A DNA stretch of 64,000 nt, from contig NC_016047.1 of the NCBI RefSeq assembly GCF_000227465.1, positions 883,001 through 947,000 of the forward strand. Direction: 5' to 3'. Positions 54,564 through 63,147 of the stretch are shown here, in pieces. This stretch comes from Bacillus spizizenii TU-B-10 (lineage in GTDB: Bacteria; Bacillota; Bacilli; Bacillales; Bacillaceae). Numbering within the stretch: position 1 is the stretch's first letter; each line of letters opens with the position of its first letter. The position numbers were made by a program, and so were the translations under genes. Below the pieces are notes generated by a model that saw only the letters and a program-made list of their open reading frames with translations, did no database searches and was not told the origin of the DNA.

Positions 54564-55008
54564 ATTTTAAATGTTTTTAATAATTATCGGATTGAGAATC
54601 AGAAAAAGAGACATTAAGCCCAAGCTTCGTTGTGTATTACGATTTTCAATATATTTTTTTGGAAAATATACAATATTCCGTTAATTTATATTTCAATTTT
54701 TAATTGAACCTGCAATAGCAAATCCCCTTACCACTGTTTTGATTCTTTCTTTTTCTGATACACAAGCTAATTTTGTCACTTTTTTTGGTCTTTCCACACA
54801 TTTCGAGGGATGACTTACTATAATTCTTTCGGTCTTTTCTATGTCTTGTTGAGATTCGAAGAGATATACAACTTTAACAAGTTGGTCAATAAGAACAAAT
54901 TTAATTTTATGTTAAGAGTATCTCGTGTGGAACATGAGAAGAATAACGTGTTTTTTTAGTTAAACATCAATTAAAATGTGAGAATGAAATATTATAAGGG
55001 AAAATGAA
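54564..55008. other. AT-rich region between yfmG and yfmF
   Basis: About 450 bp with no supported gene. On the minus strand 54911-54693 is a 72-codon frame without a start codon, coding-like at its end (ERIKTVVRGFAIAGS), which may be a gene remnant. The left part (54545-54625) resembles 51070-51150. GC content returns to normal at the fec terminator. Confidence 0.5.
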
Positions 55009-55031
55009 GGCTGTCAAGTTTCTCGACAGCC
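55009..55031 (-). terminator. terminator of the yfmCDEF operon
   Basis: GGCTGTC (55009-55015) and GACAGCC (55025-55031). The T-tract on the minus strand is short (TTCATTTTCC). Confidence 0.7.
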
Positions 55032-55050
55032 CTAGGCATTCCTCTCCTTT

Positions 55051-55851
55051 TTATGTCGCCCGTAATTTCGGGCACAGGCCCGTCGGCAGGCACATGGGCT
55101 TCTGGTCGATCGGGCTTCTCATGATGCAGCATTCCAAGCCGAAGACTTCACGGAAAAACGGCTGGGTAAACACATCTTCCGGTGTTCCGGCATTGTATAT
55201 TTTTCCGTCCAGCACACTGATCAGATAGTCAGCATATTGAGCGGCCTGGTTTAAATCATGGAGCACCATCACAACGGTGCGGCCATGATCGCGGTTTAGC
55301 TTTTTCAGCAGCTCGAGCACTTCAATCTGGTGTGAAATGTCTAAATACGTGGTCGGTTCATCAAGCAAAAGCAAATCAGTGCCTTGCGCAAGCGCCATGG
55401 AAATCCATGCTCTTTGTCTTTGGCCGCCTGACAGGGCATCCAGTGTCCGTTCTTTCAGCTCAATCATGCCCGTTGCGTCCAGCGCCCACTCTACCATGTC
55501 GTGATCCTCTTGGGTATGCTTGGATAACAGCTTTTTGTGAGGATGTCTGCCGAAATAGCATAATTCCTCAACCGTCAATCCCTCAGGCGCCTGAGGAGAT
55601 TGAGGAAGAATGGCCAGTTTTTTTGCGACTTCTTTTGACGACTGGCGGTGTATATCTTTTCCTTCTAATAAGACCGTACCGCTTTTTGGAGCCATCAGCC
55701 TGGCGAGCGATTTGAGGATTGTTGATTTCCCGCAGCCATTGGCGCCGATGAGCGCAGTGACTTTTCCTTCTTCTATCTTTAAATCGACTCCGTCAATAAT
55801 CACTGTGCTGTCATATGAAAGAGTGAGCTGGTCTGCAGCCAGTTTTCCCAT
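55051..55851 (-). CDS. yfmF: YfmF (FecF), ferric-citrate ABC transporter ATPase
   Basis: A 266-aa ATPase of the FecE/FepC type that drives uptake of ferric citrate. Walker [10 protein letters not shown], signature [11 protein letters not shown], Walker [13 protein letters not shown], and the switch His in VMVLHDLNQ. Last gene of the operon, 12 bases after yfmE, with GAGAGG before the ATG. Confidence 0.95.
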   Translation of the reverse strand: MGKLAADQLTLSYDSTVIIDGVDLKIEEGKVTALIGANGCGKSTILKSLARLMAPKSGTVLLEGKDIHRQSSKEVAKKLAILPQSPQAPEGLTVEELCYFGRHPHKKLLSKHTQEDHDMVEWALDATGMIELKERTLDALSGGQRQRAWISMALAQGTDLLLLDEPTTYLDISHQIEVLELLKKLNRDHGRTVVMVLHDLNQAAQYADYLISVLDGKIYNAGTPEDVFTQPFFREVFGLECCIMRSPIDQKPMCLPTGLCPKLRAT

Positions 55852-55863
55852 GGTATCCTCTCC

Positions 55864-56865
55864 CTATTGTTTCCTCGCTTCGAATTTCAATAAATATAAA
55901 AAATAAGGCGCGCCGATCACGGCTGTCAATATTCCGGCCGGTATTTCAACCGGAGGCATGATGCCGCGCCCTAACGTATCTGCAATTAATAATATAATAG
56001 CACCAATCAATGCTGATGCAGGCAGTAAATATTTAGCTTTTTCTCCGGTAAGCCGTCTGGCGATATGCGGAGCAAGCAAGCCAATAAAACCGATTGAGCC
56101 GACGACGGCTACACAGCTTCCCGCCAGTGCAACCGCGGTGAAAATCAGGATGAATCTCAGCCGGTTTGCGTTTTCGCCGAGACCCTGCGCAAGCTCATCA
56201 CCGAGTGACATAAGATCCAGCTTCGGTATGAGAATGCAGACGATCGGAAAAAGAACCAAAAGCCATGGTGCAAGCAGCTTGACTTCTTCCCAGTTTCTTC
56301 CCCATAGGCTCCCTGTCAGCCAAATGAGTGCAGCATTCACGTCGCCCGGAAACTTGACCATCATATATTGCATCCCGGCGTGGCAAACCGCGCCTAAGGC
56401 AATGCCTGATAAAGCCAATGAAGAGGGCTGAATGCTTTTTTTGCGGGCTATCATTAATAATAGTACAGCAATAATGGCTGCTCCGGCAAATGCAGAGAAC
56501 GGAAGCACGTACACCGGCGATTCAGGAAAGATCAGAATGACAGCCATCGCCGCAAGTCCGGACCCTTTTGAAATGCCGACAACGTCCGGGGAAGCGAGCG
56601 GGTTGCGGATGACACCCTGCAAAATCGCTCCGGCCGCGGCAAGCCCGGCACCGGCCAAAATCGCTAATATAATCCGTGGAAGGCGGTATTGCTGGATGAT
56701 GAATTCAAAGGAATGATCCAGTCCCAACAAGTTCGTCACTACCGCATCCGGTGAAATGTATAATGCACCGAAGCCGATGCTGATGACGGACAGAACGATC
56801 AGAATCACGGCCAATATGAGTATCGCCAGCAAGGGGCGTTTTTGTTTTCTGGTTGTTTTCTTCAT
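55864..56865 (-). CDS. yfmE: YfmE (FecE), ferric-citrate permease subunit
   Basis: A 333-aa FecCD-family permease with about ten transmembrane helices. The family motifs GVIRNPLASPDVVG and GFIGLLAPHIARRL (ATPase-contact loop) are present. It overlaps the end of yfmD by 4 bases, showing translational coupling. Forms the channel with YfmD. Confidence 0.95.
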   Translation of the reverse strand: MKKTTRKQKRPLLAILILAVILIVLSVISIGFGALYISPDAVVTNLLGLDHSFEFIIQQYRLPRIILAILAGAGLAAAGAILQGVIRNPLASPDVVGISKGSGLAAMAVILIFPESPVYVLPFSAFAGAAIIAVLLLMIARKKSIQPSSLALSGIALGAVCHAGMQYMMVKFPGDVNAALIWLTGSLWGRNWEEVKLLAPWLLVLFPIVCILIPKLDLMSLGDELAQGLGENANRLRFILIFTAVALAGSCVAVVGSIGFIGLLAPHIARRLTGEKAKYLLPASALIGAIILLIADTLGRGIMPPVEIPAGILTAVIGAPYFLYLLKFEARKQ

Positions 56866-57863
56866 TTCAGATTTCGCCCTTTCCTTGCCAAATATAAGAA
56901 GAACGGTGTTCCGATAATCGCGGTGACGATGCCGACCGGTGATTCATAAGGAAATGCAATCCACCTGGCCAGAACATCTGCGTACACCAGCAATATGGCA
57001 CCGAGCAGCGCCGAAAACGGAAGCACGTATTGATAATGTTCTCCGATCAGCTTGCGGACAATATGTGGAACGAGCAGTCCGACGAAGCCGATCGGCCCGG
57101 CGACAGCTACAGAAGCACCGGATAGAATTAAAATGATAAAGCTGATCAGAATCCGGATGCCGTTCATATTTTGCCCAAGCCCTTTTGCTGTTTCGTCTCC
57201 GAGACCAAGTACAGAAACAGAACCGGAAAACACGAGGGCAAGCCCGATGCCGATGACAGAAAACGGAGCGATGGTCATGACGTCCTGCCAATTGCTTCCG
57301 TCAATCGCGCCTGTCATCCAGTACAGAACATCCTCTCCCGACTCATTTAAAATAATGATGGCCTGTGTCATGGAGGAGAGGAACAGATGCACCGCCATTC
57401 CCGACAATGCCAGCTTGACAGGTGTCATTCCGCCGGATGAGGCAATCATATACACAATCGCGCCGCCTGCAGCCGCACCCGCAAAAGCGAATACAACGGA
57501 AGAATAGGGCGATGCCGGCAGAATGACGAGAGAAGCAACGACAAAAAGCGATGCACCCGCATTCACACCGAAAATTTGAGGTGAAGCCAGAGGGTTTCTG
57601 GTCATGGCCTGCATCAGCGCCCCTGCTACGGCCAGGCTGGCGCCGACGAAAACGCCGATCAATGTGCGGGGAAGGCGAAGAGTAGAGATGATGAGCTGTT
57701 CCTTTGAACCATCCCATACAAAAAGATATTTCAATGAATCTATGATGCCGATGTCTGAGGCTCCTACTGAAAGATTCAGCCCAAGCCCGAATATCAAAAT
57801 GATCAGTGCGATGATGAACATCATCAGTCTTGATGATGAGCGCCGTTTGGGTGAATGATACAA
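56862..57863 (-). CDS. yfmD: YfmD (FecD), ferric-citrate permease subunit
   Basis: A 333-aa FecCD-family permease with about ten transmembrane helices and motifs TRNPLASPQIFGVNAGAS and GFVGLLVPHIVRKL. The start is TTG 57863, since AAGGAAG lies 9 bases upstream; a GTG three codons earlier is too close to it. It pairs with YfmE. A hairpin separates it from yfmC. Confidence 0.93.
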   Translation of the reverse strand: MYHSPKRRSSSRLMMFIIALIILIFGLGLNLSVGASDIGIIDSLKYLFVWDGSKEQLIISTLRLPRTLIGVFVGASLAVAGALMQAMTRNPLASPQIFGVNAGASLFVVASLVILPASPYSSVVFAFAGAAAGGAIVYMIASSGGMTPVKLALSGMAVHLFLSSMTQAIIILNESGEDVLYWMTGAIDGSNWQDVMTIAPFSVIGIGLALVFSGSVSVLGLGDETAKGLGQNMNGIRILISFIILILSGASVAVAGPIGFVGLLVPHIVRKLIGEHYQYVLPFSALLGAILLVYADVLARWIAFPYESPVGIVTAIIGTPFFLYLARKGRNLK

Positions 57864-57902
57864 CAGTCTCACTTCCTTACTGCGTCTGGTTGCAAAAACG
57901 AA

Positions 57903-57926
57903 GAAGCAAGGATTTCCCCTCGCTTC
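57903..57926 (-). other. hairpin between yfmC and yfmD
   Basis: GAAGCAAGG (57903-57911) can pair with CCTCGCTTC (57918-57926, with one mismatch or wobble). No T-tract. It probably protects the binding-protein message so that more YfmC than permease is made. Confidence 0.5.
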
Positions 57927-57935
57927 TCATTTGTC

Positions 57936-58883
57936 CTATTTATTATACACTTTTTTAAGCACGTCTTTGGCGCTTGTTTCACTAGACTTGATGCCTCTGA
58001 ATCTTGTCCAAGTGTCACGGTCCGCATCATAGACTTGTCCGTTTTTCACCGCTTTGAGATTTTTCCAGAGCGGGTTCTTTTTCCACTCATCTACAATTGT
58101 CTTGCCTTCGTTGGCTGAGATGAACAAAATATCAGGATCGATTTTGCTCAATTGCTCGAGGCTGACCTCTTGATAGGCGTTACCTGACTGCACAGCGTGT
58201 GTAAAGCCAAGCATTTTAAAGATTTCTCCGTCATAAGATGATGACGTATGAAGCTGGAAGGAATCTGCTCTTGCAACTCCGAGAACGATGTTGCGGTTTT
58301 CGTCTTTCGGGAGTTCCGCTTTTAGATCGTTGATGACTTTTTTGTGCTCGGCAAGCTTTTCTTTACCTTCATCTTCTTTATTTAATGCTTTAGCAATGGT
58401 TGTAAAGCTGTCGATCGTTTCGTCATATGTCGCTTCCCGGCTCTTTAATTCTATCGTCGGGGCGATTTGTTTCAGCTGTTTATAAATGTTTTTATGGCGC
58501 TCAGCGTCAGCGATAATTAAATCAGGCTTCAAGGAACTGATGACCTCAAGATTTGGTTCGCTGCGTGTGCCTACAGATGTATAATCAATGGAGCTGCCGA
58601 CAAGCTTTTTAATCATATCTTTTTTGTTGTCATCGGCGATGCCCACCGGCGTAATGCCAAGATTGTGAACGGCATCCAAGAATGAAAGCTCAAGCACTAC
58701 CACCCGCTTAGGTGTGCCGCTTACTGTCGTTTTTCCTTCTTCGTCATGGATTACTCTGGAATCCTTAGACTTGCTTTCGCTGCTCCCGCTGTTATTCTGG
58801 CTGGATGAACAGCCGGATACAATGAAGCAGGCGATTAATAAAACACTCATGATGGCAATCAACTTGTTAGAATAGGTGCGCAT
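57936..58883 (-). CDS. yfmC: YfmC (FecC), ferric-citrate-binding lipoprotein
   Basis: A 315-aa class III binding protein with lipobox VSGC (Cys25), anchored in the membrane; it captures ferric citrate. The two lobes are joined by a long helix; signature segments are GTPKRVVVLELSFLDAVHNLGI and LKPDLIIAD. ATG 58883 was chosen because AAGGAAG lies 7 bases before it; an upstream Met would read through the Fur box region. Confidence 0.95.
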   Translation of the reverse strand: MRTYSNKLIAIMSVLLIACFIVSGCSSSQNNSGSSESKSKDSRVIHDEEGKTTVSGTPKRVVVLELSFLDAVHNLGITPVGIADDNKKDMIKKLVGSSIDYTSVGTRSEPNLEVISSLKPDLIIADAERHKNIYKQLKQIAPTIELKSREATYDETIDSFTTIAKALNKEDEGKEKLAEHKKVINDLKAELPKDENRNIVLGVARADSFQLHTSSSYDGEIFKMLGFTHAVQSGNAYQEVSLEQLSKIDPDILFISANEGKTIVDEWKKNPLWKNLKAVKNGQVYDADRDTWTRFRGIKSSETSAKDVLKKVYNK

Positions 58884-58912
58884 GTCATTCTTCCTTTTTT
58901 TAGATTTAGTAA

Positions 58913-58927
58913 TGAGAATCATTATCA
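58913..58927. promoter_or_regulatory. Fur box upstream of yfmC
   Basis: TGAGAATCATTATCA differs from the 7-1-7 consensus TGATAATNATTATCA at one base. It places the ferric-citrate operon under iron repression. Confidence 0.9.
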
Positions 58928-58992
58928 CATGTAAACACTATAATAGCATGGCTCATCATGTCAATATTTTTTTAGTAAAGAAAGCTTCGGTT

Positions 58993-59361
58993 TTACTGCT
59001 TTCTCATGAAAGCATCATCAGACACAAATAAATGGTATACAGCATTGCCGTGTCTGCGGGATAAAAACGCATTGGCATTGGTTTTAGAGGTTTCGAGCAT
59101 TTCAGCGTTGACATATGGAAGGAGAGCGCCGAGATAGCCGGACAATTTCTTTTCTATTTCTTCTGCGAGTGCGAATTCAATGTCGCCGATATTCATAATA
59201 ATCGAGAAAACAAAGTCGATATCGATATGAAAATGTTCCTCAGCAAAGACCGCAAGCTCGTGAATTCCGGGTGAACAGCCGGATCGCTGATGAAAAATCT
59301 GTTTGACTAAATCACTCACAACCCATGCATTATATTGCTGTTCTGGTGAAAAATATTGCAT
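58993..59361 (-). CDS. yfmB: YfmB, protein of unknown function
   Basis: A 122-aa soluble protein without recognised motif. Sequence is mixed helical, with conserved-looking [16 protein letters not shown]. Ribosome site GGAGG lies upstream of the ATG. It is transcribed in the same direction as yfmCDEF but ahead of its promoter, so it may be independent. Confidence 0.8.
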   Translation of the reverse strand: MQYFSPEQQYNAWVVSDLVKQIFHQRSGCSPGIHELAVFAEEHFHIDIDFVFSIIMNIGDIEFALAEEIEKKLSGYLGALLPYVNAEMLETSKTNANAFLSRRHGNAVYHLFVSDDAFMRKQ

Positions 59362-59539
59362 TAGACATACCTCCTGCTTGTACGGATAAAGTGCAATTCA
59401 TGATCGTTTGCTCCGCGCAGCGGTTTCTCTTTGATTTTGACTTTTCTGAAAATAGTTCCGTTCCTACCACTTTATCATGGGCCGAAAATAAATGGCTACT
59501 ACCATTCTTCCTGTTTTTCTATTCAATGTTCTGGAATCT

Positions 59540-59564
59540 GTTTCGTCCATAGGTGATCGGGTAT
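59540..59564 (+). promoter_or_regulatory. sigma-B promoter of yflT
   Basis: GTTTCG (59540-59545), 13-bp spacer, GGGTAT (59559-59564) match the sigma-B consensus GTTTAA-N12-15-GGGTAT. yflT is a known general-stress gene. Confidence 0.85.
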
Positions 59565-59601
59565 GAAAGAAATATAGTAATCATGAAGGAGGAATGTCGG
59601 A

Positions 59602-59949
59602 ATGAAACCAGTTGTAAAAGAGTATACAAACGACGAACAGCTCATGAAGGATGTAGAAGAATTACAGCAAATGGGTGTTGCGAAAGAAGATGTATACGTC
59701 TTAGCTCACGACGATGACAGAACGGAACGGCTGGCAGACAACACGAACGCCAACACGATCGGAGCCAAAGAAACGGGTATCAAGCATGCGGTAGGAAACG
59801 TGTTTAATAAAAAAGGGGACGAGCTCCGCAATAAAATTCATGAAATCGGTTTTTCTGAGGATGAAGCCGCTCAATTCGAAAAACGTTTAGATGAAGGGAA
59901 AGTGCTTCTCTTTGTGACCGATAATGAAAAAGTGAAATCCTGGGCGTAA
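59602..59949 (+). CDS. yflT: YflT, general stress protein (GSP17M type)
   Basis: A 115-aa soluble protein of the general stress protein 17M family, with the starting motif VVKEYTNDEQLMKDVEEL and the tail KVLLFVTDNE. Members are strongly induced by heat, salt and ethanol through sigma-B, but the mechanism is unknown. Ribosome site AAGGAGGA precedes the ATG. It is monocistronic. Confidence 0.92.
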   Translation: MKPVVKEYTNDEQLMKDVEELQQMGVAKEDVYVLAHDDDRTERLADNTNANTIGAKETGIKHAVGNVFNKKGDELRNKIHEIGFSEDEAAQFEKRLDEGKVLLFVTDNEKVKSWA

Positions 59950-59956
59950 TGCAGGG

Positions 59957-59997
59957 AAAAAACCCAAAAGGCCAACTTCGGCTTTTTGGGTTTTTTT
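59957..59997 (+). terminator. terminator after yflT
   Basis: AAAAACCCAAAA-type left arm pairs with TTTTTGGGTTTTT, enclosing an inner GGCC/GGC loop. Confidence 0.87.
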
Positions 59998-60086
59998 GCG
60001 GTCTTTGCGGTGTAGTTTTGCAGAATGCCGCAATAAGATAGCGGAACATTTTCGGTTCTGGATGTCCCTCAATTTGCTATCATATC

Positions 60087-60117
60087 TTTGTGAGAAATTG
60101 GAATATAATCTCACAAA
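60087..60117 (+). promoter_or_regulatory. inverted repeat around the pel -10 region
   Basis: TTTGTGAGA (60087-60095) and TCTCACAAA (60109-60117) form 9-bp arms separated by 13 bp. A TATAAT (60104-60109) lies between and partly within them. The -35 is poor. This looks like an operator, but I cannot name the regulator; it does not match cre or the TnrA box. Confidence 0.55.
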
Positions 60118-60141
60118 ATAGAAAATGGGGGTTCATAGTGA

Positions 60142-61404
60142 ATGAAAAAAGTGATGTTAGCCACGGCTCTGCTGTTAGGGTTGACTCCAGCTGGCGCGAA
60201 CGCGGCGGATTTAGGCCATCAGACATTAGGATCAAATGATGGCTGGGGCGCGTACTCGACCGGTACAACAGGCGGATCAAAAGCGTCGTCCTCGAATGTG
60301 TATACCGTCAGCAACAGAAACCAGCTTGTCTCGGCATTAGGCAAGGACACCAACACAACGCCAAAAATTATTTATATTAAGGGAACGGTTGACATGAACG
60401 TCGATGACAATCTGAAGCCGCTTGGTTTAAATGATTATAAAGATCCAGAGTACGATTTGGACAAATATTTGAAAGCCTATGATCCTAGCACATGGGGCAA
60501 AAAGGAGCCGTCGGGGACACTAGAAGAGGCGAGAGCACGCTCTCAGAAAAATCAAAAAGCACGAGTCATGGTGGATATTCCTGCAAACACGACGATCGTC
60601 GGTTCTGGGACAAATGCCAAAATCGTGGGCGGAAACTTCCAGATCAAGAGTGATAATGTCATCATCCGCAACATCGAATTCCAGGATGCTTATGATTATT
60701 TTCCGCAATGGGATCCGACTGACGGCAGCTCAGGAAACTGGAACTCACAATACGACAACATCACGATAAACGGCGGCACGCATATATGGATTGACCACTG
60801 TACATTTAATGACGGCTCACGTCCGGACAGCACATCGCCAAAGTATTTCGGCAGAAAATATCAGCACCATGACGGCCAAACCGATGCCTCTAACGGCGCT
60901 AACTATATCACGATGTCTTACAACTATTATCACGATCATGATAAAAGCTCCATTTTCGGATCAAGCGACAGCAAAACATCTGATGATGGCAAATTAAAAA
61001 TTACGCTTCACCATAACCACTACAAAAATATCGTCCAGCGCGCACCGAGAGTCCGCTTCGGACAGGTTCACGTATACAATAACTATTATGAAGGCAGCAC
61101 AAGCTCCTCAGATTATGCCTTCAGCTATGCGTGGGGAATCGGAAAATCATCTAAAATCTACGCTCAAAACAATGTCATTGACGTACCGGGACTGCCAGCT
61201 GCTAAAACGATCAGCGTATTCAGCGGGGGAACGGCTTTATATGACTCAGGTACACTTCTAAATGGCACGCAGATCAGCGCATCGGCTGCAAACGGGCTGA
61301 GTTCTTCTGTCGGCTGGACACCGTCACTGCACGGCACAATCGATGCTTCCGCGAATGTAAAATCGAATGTTATATCTCAAGCGGGTGCGGGTAAACTAAA
61401 TTAA
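60142..61404 (+). CDS. pel: Pel, secreted pectate lyase, PL1
   Basis: A 420-aa PL1 parallel beta-helix lyase that cleaves polygalacturonate outside the cell with Ca2+. The signal peptide ends AGANA-AD near residue 21. Conserved motifs are WIDHCTFND, the catalytic-Arg region RAPRVRFGQVHVYNNYYEG and the Ca2+-site Asps in the middle. It complements the rhamnogalacturonan lyases at the left end of the window by attacking the smooth pectin regions. Confidence 0.96.
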   Translation: MKKVMLATALLLGLTPAGANAADLGHQTLGSNDGWGAYSTGTTGGSKASSSNVYTVSNRNQLVSALGKDTNTTPKIIYIKGTVDMNVDDNLKPLGLNDYKDPEYDLDKYLKAYDPSTWGKKEPSGTLEEARARSQKNQKARVMVDIPANTTIVGSGTNAKIVGGNFQIKSDNVIIRNIEFQDAYDYFPQWDPTDGSSGNWNSQYDNITINGGTHIWIDHCTFNDGSRPDSTSPKYFGRKYQHHDGQTDASNGANYITMSYNYYHDHDKSSIFGSSDSKTSDDGKLKITLHHNHYKNIVQRAPRVRFGQVHVYNNYYEGSTSSSDYAFSYAWGIGKSSKIYAQNNVIDVPGLPAAKTISVFSGGTALYDSGTLLNGTQISASAANGLSSSVGWTPSLHGTIDASANVKSNVISQAGAGKLN

Positions 61405-61411
61405 GAAATGT

Positions 61412-61447
61412 AAAAACACAAAGGGCTGCTCACCTTTGTGTTTTTTA
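61412..61447 (+). terminator. terminator after pel
   Basis: AAAACACAAAGG and CCTTTGTGTTTT with an 8-base loop and T run. Confidence 0.92.
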
Positions 61448-61531
61448 ATTAATTAAAATGTTTATTAACTTAGTTAAGGAGTAGAATGGGAAAGGGGATC
61501 GGAAAACAAGTATATAGGAGGAGACCTATTT

Positions 61532-62968
61532 ATGGCTTCAGAAAAAGACGCAGGAAAACAGTCAGCAGTAAAGCTTGTTCCATTGCTAATTACTGTCGCT
61601 GTGGGACTAATCATTTGGTTTATTCCCGCTCCGTCCGGACTTGAACCTAAAGCTTGGCATTTGTTTGCGATCTTTGTCGCGACAATTATCGGCTTTATCT
61701 CCAAGCCCTTGCCAATGGGTGCAATTGCAATTTTTGCATTGGCGGTTACTGCACTAACTGGAACACTTTCAATTGAGGATACATTAAGCGGATTCGGGAA
61801 TAAGACCATCTGGCTTATCGTTATCGCATTCTTTATTTCCCGGGGATTTATCAAAACCGGGCTCGGTGCGAGAATTTCGTATGTATTCGTTCAGAAATTC
61901 GGGAAAAAAACCCTTGGACTTTCTTATTCACTGCTGTTCAGTGATTTAATACTTTCACCTGCCATTCCAAGTAATACGGCGCGTGCAGGAGGCATTATAT
62001 TTCCTATCATCAGATCATTATCCGAAACATTCGGATCAAGCCCGGCAAATGGAACAGAGAGAAAAATCGGCGCATTCTTATTAAAAACCGGTTTTCAGGG
62101 GAATCTGATTACATCTGCTATGTTCTTAACGGCGATGGCGGCGAACCCGCTGATTGCCAAGCTGGCCCATGATGTCGCAGGGGTGGACTTAACATGGACA
62201 AGCTGGGCAATTGCCGCGATTGTACCGGGACTTGTAAGCTTAATCATCACACCGCTTGTGATTTACAAGCTGTATCCGCCGGAAATTAAAGAAACACCGG
62301 ATGCGGCGAAAATCGCAACAGAAAAACTGAAAGAAATGGGACCGTTCAAAAAATCAGAGCTTTCCATGGTTATCGTTTTTCTTTTGGTGCTTGTGCTGTG
62401 GATTTTTGGCGGCAGCTTCAACATCGACGCAACCACAACCGCATTGATCGGTTTGGCGGTTCTATTATTATCACAGGTTCTGACTTGGGATGATATTAAG
62501 AAAGAACAGGGCGCTTGGGATACGCTCACTTGGTTTGCGGCGCTTGTCATGCTGGCCAACTTCCTGAATGAGCTAGGCATGGTGTCTTGGTTCAGTAATG
62601 CCATGAAATCTTCTGTATCAGGATTCTCTTGGATCGTGGCATTCTTAATCTTAATTGTTGTGTATTTCTATTCACACTACTTCTTTGCAAGCGCGACAGC
62701 CCACATCAGCGCGATGTATTCAGCATTTTTGGCTGTGATCGTGGCAGCGGGCGCACCGCCGCTTTTAGCAGCACTGAGCCTCGCATTCTTCAGCAACCTG
62801 TTCGGGTCAACGACTCACTACGGTGCTGGAGCGGCTCCAGTCTTCTTCGGAGCAGGCTACGTTCCGCAAAGCAAATGGTGGTCCATCGGATTTATCCTGT
62901 CGATCGTCCATATTGTCGTATGGCTTGTCATCGGCGGATTATGGTGGAAAGTACTAGGAATATGGTAG
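61532..62968 (+). CDS. yflS: YflS, malate/2-oxoglutarate carrier (DASS family)
   Basis: A 478-aa membrane protein with 11-12 helices, of the divalent anion:Na+ symporter family and similar to plant plastid 2-oxoglutarate/malate translocators. Two family motifs are seen: SPAIPSNTARAGGI and FFSNLFGSTTHYG, each with the SNT-like substrate/Na+ site. In B. subtilis it is activated by the MalK/MalR (YufL/YufM) system with malate. Ribosome site AGGAGGAG precedes the ATG. Confidence 0.94.
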   Translation: MASEKDAGKQSAVKLVPLLITVAVGLIIWFIPAPSGLEPKAWHLFAIFVATIIGFISKPLPMGAIAIFALAVTALTGTLSIEDTLSGFGNKTIWLIVIAFFISRGFIKTGLGARISYVFVQKFGKKTLGLSYSLLFSDLILSPAIPSNTARAGGIIFPIIRSLSETFGSSPANGTERKIGAFLLKTGFQGNLITSAMFLTAMAANPLIAKLAHDVAGVDLTWTSWAIAAIVPGLVSLIITPLVIYKLYPPEIKETPDAAKIATEKLKEMGPFKKSELSMVIVFLLVLVLWIFGGSFNIDATTTALIGLAVLLLSQVLTWDDIKKEQGAWDTLTWFAALVMLANFLNELGMVSWFSNAMKSSVSGFSWIVAFLILIVVYFYSHYFFASATAHISAMYSAFLAVIVAAGAPPLLAALSLAFFSNLFGSTTHYGAGAAPVFFGAGYVPQSKWWSIGFILSIVHIVVWLVIGGLWWKVLGIW

Positions 62969-62972
62969 AAAG

Positions 62973-63002
62973 AAAAAGGCAGACACGGTCTGCCTTTTTT
63001 AT
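62973..63002 (+). terminator. terminator after yflS
   Basis: AAAAAGGCAGAC and GTCTGCCTTTTT form a stem with an AC(G) loop and T run. Confidence 0.92.
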
Positions 63003-63147
63003 TTTAAAGCAATTCCCTTATCTTCATTCAACTAATCTGCAAAACATATTTCCTCCTATTGTTTACCTTCAAAGATATGGATTTTGAAAAATGAGAAAAT
63101 TCCCTATGAAAAATGGTATGATCTAGGTAGAAAGGACGGCTGGTGCT

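Noticed and set aside
59325..59552. 75-codon plus-strand frame between yfmB and yflT
   Set aside because: It starts inside yfmB in antisense, lacks a ribosome site, and runs into the sigma-B promoter region.
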